A stretch of 37,664 bases of DNA. Source: Spirochaetaceae bacterium. GTDB lineage: Bacteria > Spirochaetota > Spirochaetia > Sphaerochaetales > Sphaerochaetaceae. Under the pieces are notes generated by a model. The model did no database searches. It saw only the letters and a list, made by a program, of their open reading frames with translations, and was not told the DNA's origin. The stretch spans positions 1 through 37,664 of the forward strand of contig JAENWY010000001.1 in the NCBI GenBank assembly GCA_016649775.1, written 5' to 3'. The number at the start of each line of letters is the position of its first letter. The stretch's first letter is position 1. Below, piece by piece: positions 32,856 to 37,664 of this stretch. Both the position numbers and the translations under genes were made by a program.

Positions 32856-33224
32856 ATGAATAAATCAGGTGAAGACTACTTAGAAGCTATACTTAATCTT
32901 GAAGAGGTTAATAGTGGTGCACGTATTACTGACATTGCAAAACATTTAGGAGTATCAAAACCTAGTGTTAACAGAGCTATGAAAGTTTTAGGTGAAAATG
33001 GTTACGTTAATCATGAAACCTACGGCAAGATAACTTTAACTGACAAGGGAAGAGCTCATGCCTCTATGGTCTATTCTCGCCATACAACACTTATTAGATT
33101 TCTGAGAGAGGTTCTAGATGTTAGTGAAGACGTTGCAAAAAGAGATGCATGTTTAATTGAGCATGATGTTTCTAGTGAAACTATGGAAAAAATATTTGGT
33201 TATCTTGAGGCGCATAAAAATTAA
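32856..33224 (+). CDS. DtxR/MntR-family metal-dependent regulator
   Basis: A 122-residue regulator. The N-terminal winged helix (about 1-65) has SGEDYLEAILNLEE, ITDIAKHLGVSKPSVNRAMKVLGENGYV and YGKITLTDKGRAHA, closely matching MntR/IdeR. The dimerisation and metal-site part follows: HTTLIRFLREVLDVSEDVAKRDACLIEHDVSSET, with His, Cys and Glu at the known metal-ligand positions. The C-terminal SH3-like domain of DtxR is absent, as in MntR-type members (about 120-145 residues). It probably senses Mn(II) or Fe(II) and, being near feoAB, may control iron uptake. The mRNA appears leaderless. The hairpin at 33240-33260 follows. Confidence 0.88.
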   Translation: MNKSGEDYLEAILNLEEVNSGARITDIAKHLGVSKPSVNRAMKVLGENGYVNHETYGKITLTDKGRAHASMVYSRHTTLIRFLREVLDVSEDVAKRDACLIEHDVSSETMEKIFGYLEAHKN

Positions 33225-33239
33225 AAAAAAATGGATCAT

Positions 33240-33260
33240 AATAAGGTGGTCCTTATTTTT
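33240..33260 (+). terminator. Terminator of the DtxR/MntR-like gene
   Basis: AATAAGG/CCTTATT (7 bp) with a TGGT loop is followed by TTT. It overlaps the end of the convergent AraC-type gene (stop at 33259-33261). Confidence 0.7.
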
Positions 33261-34014
33261 AGCTATATAAAACGTACAATTTCCTATATTTAGAAGGAAT
33301 AATTCCTAATTCCCTTTTAAATATTTTTGCAAAATAGCTCATTGTATTAAAGCCACAAACAGTTCCTATTTGATTTATTGTCATCTCCTCCCTACTCATT
33401 AGTTCAATGGCAGCATTAAGTCTATATATATTTAAGTATCTAACATAGTTTAATCCTGTTTCTGCTTTAAATATTCTAGATAGATGTGCCTCAGATACTT
33501 TAATAAGAGAAGCGGCCTCCTGTAGACCAATAGATCTTTTGTAGTTTTGTTTTATAAAACTAATTGCAGATAATACTATTAAATCAGAAGAATATGTTTT
33601 TAATTCAAGGGTTTGGATAATTTCATTATCACTTAAGACATTATATTTAATTCTATCTTTTTTAATGAGTTCAATTATTGAACACAATTGATTATAGACC
33701 TCTTCTCTTGTAATTGGACTATTTCCAAGTTTATAAATTCCAAATTCAAATGCTTTTTCGATTTCTCCTTTATCTTCCTCTATATATACTAAAGTATGAT
33801 ATATTGGGCACTCTTCTAAAAAGGGATAGATTCCTTTTAAATTGAGTTCAGTAATTACAATATCAGGTTTAAGAGTGGTTAATACAATCTTAGCACTTTC
33901 TCCATTATCTATGGAGGCCACAAGTTCAAGATCCATTTTTACCCAATCAATGTGATTTGCAATTTTTTGTCTACATTCTTTATTTCTAATAGCTAATAGT
34001 ACCTTAAGTGTCAT
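33259..34014 (-). CDS. AraC-type regulator with a pseudo-receiver domain
   Basis: A 251-residue protein of YesN-like layout: an N-terminal receiver-like domain (1-115), a linker, and a C-terminal AraC double helix-turn-helix (about 150-250: SIGLQEAASLIKVSEAHLSRIFKAETG then MTINQIGTVCGFNTMSYFAKIFKRELG). The receiver has lost its chemistry: the acidic pair is replaced (LLAIRNKE instead of LIVDDE), the phospho-acceptor Asp is Glu56 (VITELNL instead of VITDI.M), and the conserved Lys-Pro near the end is changed. It should not be phosphorylated; Glu may mimic a constitutively active state. The upstream ATG at 34026 overlaps the GAGG ribosome site, so the ATG at 34014 is the better start. No partner kinase is adjacent. 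Confidence 0.85.
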   Translation of the reverse strand: MTLKVLLAIRNKECRQKIANHIDWVKMDLELVASIDNGESAKIVLTTLKPDIVITELNLKGIYPFLEECPIYHTLVYIEEDKGEIEKAFEFGIYKLGNSPITREEVYNQLCSIIELIKKDRIKYNVLSDNEIIQTLELKTYSSDLIVLSAISFIKQNYKRSIGLQEAASLIKVSEAHLSRIFKAETGLNYVRYLNIYRLNAAIELMSREEMTINQIGTVCGFNTMSYFAKIFKRELGIIPSKYRKLYVLYS

Positions 34015-34154
34015 AATTAACCTCATTTTTTCTTTTTTTCTACTAAAATATAGTATTCCATGTTAATATTAATCAAGTTATAGACCCCTTTATATTCTTC
34101 ATGCATAAAACATGTAATTATATACAACTTTTTGCATAATATGTAATATATCTA

Positions 34155-34183
34155 TTGACTAAGGATAAATTATAAAATAGATT
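34155..34183 (+). promoter_or_regulatory. Weak candidate promoter of the ilvN-ilvC-leuA operon
   Basis: TTGACT (34155-34160) is followed after 17 bases by TAGATT (34178-34183), about 50 bases upstream of the leader peptide. The -10 is poor. Other AT-rich -10-like sequences lie nearby, so the exact promoter is uncertain. Confidence 0.35.
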
Positions 34184-34235
34184 ATAAACATTAACAATTC
34201 TTACTTAGTAAGATCAAACAAATTCAAGGAACACA

Positions 34236-34355
34236 ATGATGATTAGTTACAAAAATACATTACTATCTAACATTATTATAAGCCGCCTCATTCTTAGCGT
34301 TGGCTTAGTTTCTCTTGTGCTCATTATTTTAACAATTTTAGCAGTCATTATATAG
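34236..34355 (+). CDS. Branched-chain amino-acid leader peptide (attenuator)
   Basis: A 39-residue open frame with AAGGA 5 bases before the first of two adjacent ATGs and 8 before the second. The product contains 10 Ile, 9 Leu and 4 Val, so 23 of 39 residues are the end products of the downstream pathway, including runs such as NIII, LVLIIL and AVII. This is the classic composition of an ilv/leu leader peptide whose slow translation signals shortage of charged tRNA-Ile/Leu/Val. The stop lies 106 bases before ilvN. A hydrophobic micro-membrane-protein is an alternative, but the position upstream of ilvN-ilvC-leuA makes a leader far more likely. Confidence 0.8.
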   Translation: MMISYKNTLLSNIIISRLILSVGLVSLVLIILTILAVII

Positions 34356-34357
34356 TA

Positions 34358-34388
34358 GCCACAATCTTAAATATTAAGAAAGTGTGGC
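34358..34388 (+). promoter_or_regulatory. Stem-loop after the ilv leader peptide
   Basis: GCCACA (34358-34363) pairs with TGTGGC (34383-34388), enclosing CTTAA/TTAAG (34366-34370 with 34374-34378). It begins 2 bases after the leader stop, so a ribosome at the stop would melt it. A second weak hairpin (34393-34424, CCC/GGG and TATA/TATA) follows. Neither has a clean U-tract, so the mechanism may be transcriptional with a weak terminator, or translational. Confidence 0.5.
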
Positions 34389-34461
34389 AGGAACCTCCCG
34401 AATATAAAAATATATAGGGTTGGTATTGTTGTACCCAAAAAAGGGAAAGGAGATTTATAAG

Positions 34462-34992
34462 ATGGAAAATAAAGAAGAATTACAGAGATTTACTCTATCA
34501 CTTTTAGTAAATAACCACGCTGGTGTTTTACAGCGAGTTGTCGGTCTTTTCTCTAGAAGAGGCTATAACATTGTAACACTAAGTGTTGGTGAAACTCAAA
34601 ATAGTTTGATTAGCCGTATGACAATTGTTGTCCTTGGTAATCAAGCTATTGTTAAGCAAATTAAAAATCAAGTTGAAAAACTGGTTGATGTACTTCGGGC
34701 GAGAATCCTTGAAGATAAACCTTCTATTGAGAGTGAATTACTTTTAGTTAAACTTTCAACTGTGAATAACCATAGATCAAGTGTTATAGAGTTAGGGGAA
34801 TTATTTAAAGCAAAAGTGAAAGATGTGACTCACACAACTTTAACTTTTGAAATCGTTGGAACAGTACAGAAAATAGAATCATTTTTAACACTTGCTATTG
34901 AATATGGAATTGTTGAAATTGCAAGAACTGGTATAGCGGCTTTAGAAAGAGGCCCAATTGCATTAAAAGATGCACCTTATGAAGAAGTATAA
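34462..34992 (+). CDS. ilvN: Acetolactate synthase small (regulatory) subunit IlvN
   Basis: A 176-residue regulatory subunit of acetohydroxyacid synthase, which makes the first common intermediate of valine, leucine and isoleucine. An N-terminal ACT domain (about 6-80: FTLSLLVNNHAGVLQRVVGLFSRRGYNI, then TIVVLGN) binds valine for feedback inhibition. The C-terminal domain (about 85-170) includes RELLLVKLS-like SELLLVKLS and ARTGIAALERG, the family end. The longer frame from 34420 is rejected because AGGAG lies 9 bases before the ATG at 34462. Unusually the catalytic subunit gene ilvB is not beside it; it must be elsewhere or be distantly placed. First structural gene of the operon, followed by ilvC after 58 bases. 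Confidence 0.94.
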   Translation: MENKEELQRFTLSLLVNNHAGVLQRVVGLFSRRGYNIVTLSVGETQNSLISRMTIVVLGNQAIVKQIKNQVEKLVDVLRARILEDKPSIESELLLVKLSTVNNHRSSVIELGELFKAKVKDVTHTTLTFEIVGTVQKIESFLTLAIEYGIVEIARTGIAALERGPIALKDAPYEEV

Positions 34993-35050
34993 GTAATTAA
35001 AATTTCATTTTAAAATATATAAAAAATGGCAAAAGCCAAAGGAAAAAAAA

Positions 35051-36043
35051 ATGAGTAAAATGTTTTATGATAGTGATGCAGATTTTGCATTTCTAAAAAA
35101 CAAGACTGTAGCTATAATCGGTTATGGTAGTCAGGGTCATGCACATGCACTTAATTTACAAGAAAGCGGTGTTAATGTTGTAGTTGGTTTATACAAAGGC
35201 TCAAAGAGTTGGAGTATTGCTGAAGAAGCAGGACTAAGAGTTACAACAGCTTCTGAAGCTGCTAAGATGGCACAAGTTATTATGATGCTTGTTCCTGATG
35301 AAAAGTGTGCAGGAATCTATGATTCAGCTGTTGCTCCAAACCTACAAAAAGGTGATTATTTAGCATTTGCTCATGGTTTCAATATTCATTTTGGTCAAAT
35401 TAAACCACCAACTGATGTTAATGTAATCATGATTGCTCCTAAAGGACCTGGTCATACAGTACGTACACAGTTTGTAGAAGGAAAGGGTGTTCCTTGTCTT
35501 ATTGCTAATTCACAAGATCCCTCTGGTGATAGTGAATCTGTAGCTCTAGCCTATGCTAAGGGACTTGGTGCAGGACGAGCTGGTATTTTTGAAACATCAT
35601 TTAAAGAAGAAACTGAAACTGATTTATTCGGTGAACAAGCAGTTCTTTGTGGTGGTGTATCTGCACTTATTAAAGCAGGTTTTGATACCTTAGTTGAAGC
35701 TGGTTACCAACCTGAAATGGCTTATTTCGAATGTTGTCATGAAATGAAACTTATTGTTGATTTAATTAACCAGGGTGGTCTTAGCTACATGCGTTATTCA
35801 ATCAGTGATACAGCTGAATATGGCGATTACATCACTGGTGGAAAAATCATCACTGATGATACAAAAAAAGCAATGAAGGATGTATTAACAGATATCCAAG
35901 AAGGTAAGTTTGCTCGTGATTGGTTATTAGAAAACCAAGTAAAGAGACCTTTCTTTTTAGCAAAGAGAAGAATAGAAGCAGATAGTTTATTAGAAAAAAC
36001 TGGTGCAAAACTTAGATCTCTAATGAGTTGGTTAAAGAAATAA
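35051..36043 (+). CDS. ilvC: Ketol-acid reductoisomerase (class I) IlvC
   Basis: A 330-residue cytoplasmic enzyme converting 2-acetolactate or 2-aceto-2-hydroxybutyrate to dihydroxy acids, using NAD(P)H and Mg(II). Length is that of class I enzymes. The Rossmann motif is GYGSQGHAHALNLQESG (about 24-40). The coenzyme-specificity loop is GLYKGSKSW, with the Ser residues typical of NADPH use although the usual Arg is Tyr. The catalytic His is in FAHGFNIHF. KGPGHTVR and the metal-ligand cluster DLFGEQAVLCGG with FECCHEMKLIVDLI are intact. A GGA-containing site precedes the ATG. Between this gene and leuA lies the hairpin at 36055-36087. Confidence 0.97.
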   Translation: MSKMFYDSDADFAFLKNKTVAIIGYGSQGHAHALNLQESGVNVVVGLYKGSKSWSIAEEAGLRVTTASEAAKMAQVIMMLVPDEKCAGIYDSAVAPNLQKGDYLAFAHGFNIHFGQIKPPTDVNVIMIAPKGPGHTVRTQFVEGKGVPCLIANSQDPSGDSESVALAYAKGLGAGRAGIFETSFKEETETDLFGEQAVLCGGVSALIKAGFDTLVEAGYQPEMAYFECCHEMKLIVDLINQGGLSYMRYSISDTAEYGDYITGGKIITDDTKKAMKDVLTDIQEGKFARDWLLENQVKRPFFLAKRRIEADSLLEKTGAKLRSLMSWLKK

Positions 36044-36054
36044 TAATTTCAAAT

Positions 36055-36087
36055 ATCTCCACTTTTAGAATTAATAAAAGTGGAGAT
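36055..36087 (+). terminator. Intercistronic hairpin between ilvC and leuA
   Basis: A perfect 13-bp stem (36055-36067 with 36075-36087) with a 7-base loop containing ATCTCCACTTTT. No T-run follows (GGTTATAT), so it is more likely a processing or partial-stability element, or a weak terminator, than a full stop. Confidence 0.6.
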
Positions 36088-36174
36088 GGTTATATAAAAT
36101 ATTGTAGCTAAAATAGAATATATTCTATTTTAATTAAAATGTTTTATTAAATAAAAAATGTGTGGAGAAAATAA

Positions 36175-37664
36175 ATGAACAACAAAATTATAATTTTTGA
36201 TACTACCTTGAGAGATGGTGAACAAGCTCCTGGTTATAGTATGAATTTAGATGAAAAATTGAAAATGGCGCATAGATTGGAAAAATTAGGAGTTGATGTA
36301 ATAGAGGCTGGCTTTGCCTTTGCATCTCCTGGAGATTTTGAATCTGTAAAAGCTATTGCTGAATCTACTGAAAATTTAATTGTAGCCTCTCTTTCAAGAG
36401 CTCTAAAAAAAGATATTGATGCTAGTGCAGAAGCAATCAAAAACGCTAAAAGACCAAGAATCCACACATTCTTAGCAACTAGTGATCTTCATTTAGAATA
36501 TAAATTAAAGATGAGTCGAGAAACAGCCTTAGAGCAAATTATTGATATGGTAAAATATTCTAGAAATCTATGTGATGATGTTGAATTTTCTCTTGAGGAT
36601 GCAACTAGAACTGATTTAGATTATATGTGTAGAGTAGTAGAGGCTGCAATTAAGGCAGGAGCTACTACCATTAATCTACCTGATACTGTGGGATATTCTA
36701 CTCCTTCAGATATTACTAGAATGTTTTCAACTGTTATTAATAATGTTCCAAATATTGATAAAGCTATTTTGAGTACACACAATCATAATGATTTAGGAAT
36801 GGCTCTTGCTAACTCCTTAGCAGCTGTGGCTGCAGGCGCTAGACAGGTTGAAGGTACTATTTGCGGAATTGGAGAGAGAGCTGGTAATACAGCAATTGAA
36901 GAGTTCGTAATGAACTTAAAAACTCGTCCTGATATCTATAATTACACTACTAATGTTGATAGCACTCAGATTTACAAGACTGCAAGACAATTATCTTCAA
37001 TTACAAATATAAAACCCTTTCCTTCAAAGTCAATTATTGGACAAAATGCATTTGCACATGAATCTGGTATTCACCAGCATGGTATTATGGCAAATTCATT
37101 GACCTATGAAATAATGACTCCTGAGAGTGTTGGCCTTATTAAAACAGAATTTGTTCTAGGTAAGCATTCAGGACAGCATGCTTTTGATAGCAGAATGGGA
37201 GCACTAGGATATCAATTTGAGAAAGACGAATCTAATAGATTATTTAAAGAATTTAAAACCTTATGTGATAGAAAGAAGACTATTAGTGACAGAGATTTAG
37301 TTGCTTTAGTTGAATCTACAGAAAAACCTGAAAAAAATGATTGGGTATTAGATCACTTTGTTGTAAACAGTGGTAACTTAATGACAAGCACCGCTTGTGT
37401 AACACTTAGACGTGGTGATGAAGTTAAAGAAACTGTGGCCTCCGGTACTGGTCCTGTATATGCTTCTCTTAGAGCAGTTGAAAAGATTATAGCTCGTCCT
37501 TTTGGCTTAGTTGATTATGATCTTCACGCTGTAACAGAACACAGAGATGCACAAGGTGAGGTTATTGTTAAGATTACAGATGGTAAAAACTTCTATAGAG
37601 GTCGTGGTATTTCCACCGATGTTATTGAAGCTTCTATTTTAGCTTGTATTGCCGCAACTAATCA
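36175..37664 (+). CDS. leuA: 2-isopropylmalate synthase LeuA (runs off the right edge)
   Basis: The frame is open from ATG 36175 to the window end, 496 codons without a stop. The enzyme joins 2-ketoisovalerate with acetyl-CoA in the first step of leucine synthesis. The TIM-barrel start is IIFDTTLRDGEQAPG with the catalytic Arg-Asp pair. IEAGFAFASPGDFE and EFSLEDATRTD follow. The metal-site histidines are in STHNHNDLGMALANSLAA, and GAGARQVEGTICGIGERAGN-like ARQVEGTICGIGERAGNT is intact. HESGIHQHGI and LGKHSGQHAF are the later conserved segments. From about residue 395 the leucine-sensing allosteric domain begins (VTLRRGDEV...ASGTGPVYASLRAVEKI), so this is the feedback-inhibited long form. Full-length homologues are about 510-520 residues, so only the last few are missing. 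GGAG precedes the ATG. Confidence 0.96.
   Translation, partial: MNNKIIIFDTTLRDGEQAPGYSMNLDEKLKMAHRLEKLGVDVIEAGFAFASPGDFESVKAIAESTENLIVASLSRALKKDIDASAEAIKNAKRPRIHTFLATSDLHLEYKLKMSRETALEQIIDMVKYSRNLCDDVEFSLEDATRTDLDYMCRVVEAAIKAGATTINLPDTVGYSTPSDITRMFSTVINNVPNIDKAILSTHNHNDLGMALANSLAAVAAGARQVEGTICGIGERAGNTAIEEFVMNLKTRPDIYNYTTNVDSTQIYKTARQLSSITNIKPFPSKSIIGQNAFAHESGIHQHGIMANSLTYEIMTPESVGLIKTEFVLGKHSGQHAFDSRMGALGYQFEKDESNRLFKEFKTLCDRKKTISDRDLVALVESTEKPEKNDWVLDHFVVNSGNLMTSTACVTLRRGDEVKETVASGTGPVYASLRAVEKIIARPFGLVDYDLHAVTEHRDAQGEVIVKITDGKNFYRGRGISTDVIEASILACIAATN

Noticed and set aside
34393..34424. Canonical intrinsic attenuator terminator before ilvN
   Set aside because: The stem has only CCC/GGG and TATA/TATA blocks with an internal loop and no U-tract, so it is mentioned only as a weak alternative structure.

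Overview
The window is AT-rich with short intergenic spacers and densely packed genes. Several features point to a low-GC diderm (outer-membrane) bacterium, probably an anaerobic or fermentative member of the Spirochaetota. These are an outer-membrane Wzi-like barrel (16427-18160), a DUF2804 protein (9147-10187), a periplasmic-type solute-binding protein, a membrane-anchored parvulin, ferrous-iron uptake (FeoAB) and a COG2509 flavoprotein. The lineage is an inference from gene content; I could not run a search.

Layout. 1-912: noncoding left edge, then four minus-strand tRNA genes (Gly-GCC, Lys-CTT, His-GTG, Leu-CAA). 988-6802: TPR membrane protein, queH, a metalloprotease-like gene without its zinc motif, cardiolipin synthase, a TrpR-like repressor and a GT28-type glycolipid glycosyltransferase. 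6997-11815 (minus): DEAD-box helicase with a repetitive Arg/Ser/Asp tail, DUF2804 protein, membrane-anchored parvulin. 11816-12391: a 576-base intergenic region holding a MITE-like element with 18-bp terminal inverted repeats and perfect 9-bp flanking direct repeats. 12392-13827: an IclR-type regulator and two tandem antibiotic-biosynthesis-monooxygenase (ABM) domain proteins. 14179-15309: decayed IS1380-family transposase. 15485-20762: alpha/beta hydrolase, Wzi-like barrel, and an RND/MMPL exporter on the opposite strand. 20837-21148: 3' remnant of a BadF/N-acetylglucosamine-kinase gene. 21238-26327: COG2509 flavoprotein, an HTH protein with a degenerate Fic-like domain, deoD, and an N-acyl-D-amino-acid deacylase. 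26446-28826 (minus): polar amino-acid ABC transporter with a terminator between the binding protein and the permease, and a possible RNA switch in front of the binding protein. 28951-31299 (minus): feoA-feoB plus a 50-residue FeoB-associated Cys-rich peptide. 31398-34014: two-domain HAD fusion, DtxR/MntR-type regulator with a probable leaderless transcript, and an AraC-type protein with a pseudo-receiver. 34236-37664: an Ile/Leu/Val-rich leader peptide, then ilvN-ilvC-leuA, with leuA running off the right edge.

How the parts fit. The right end is a branched-chain amino-acid operon that looks controlled by translation of its own leader peptide. The Feo genes lie close to a metal-dependent repressor that may control them. 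The middle contains decayed or mobile DNA (MITE, IS1380 remnant, kinase remnant). It also contains proteins that keep a fold but have lost catalytic motifs (ImmA/IrrE-like, Fic-like, receiver domain). No CRISPR array, rRNA, prophage or recognisable defence island was seen. The most novel-looking items are regulatory: the MITE-like fold, the ilv leader, the three-segment 5' UTR of the binding protein, and the leaderless regulator gene.
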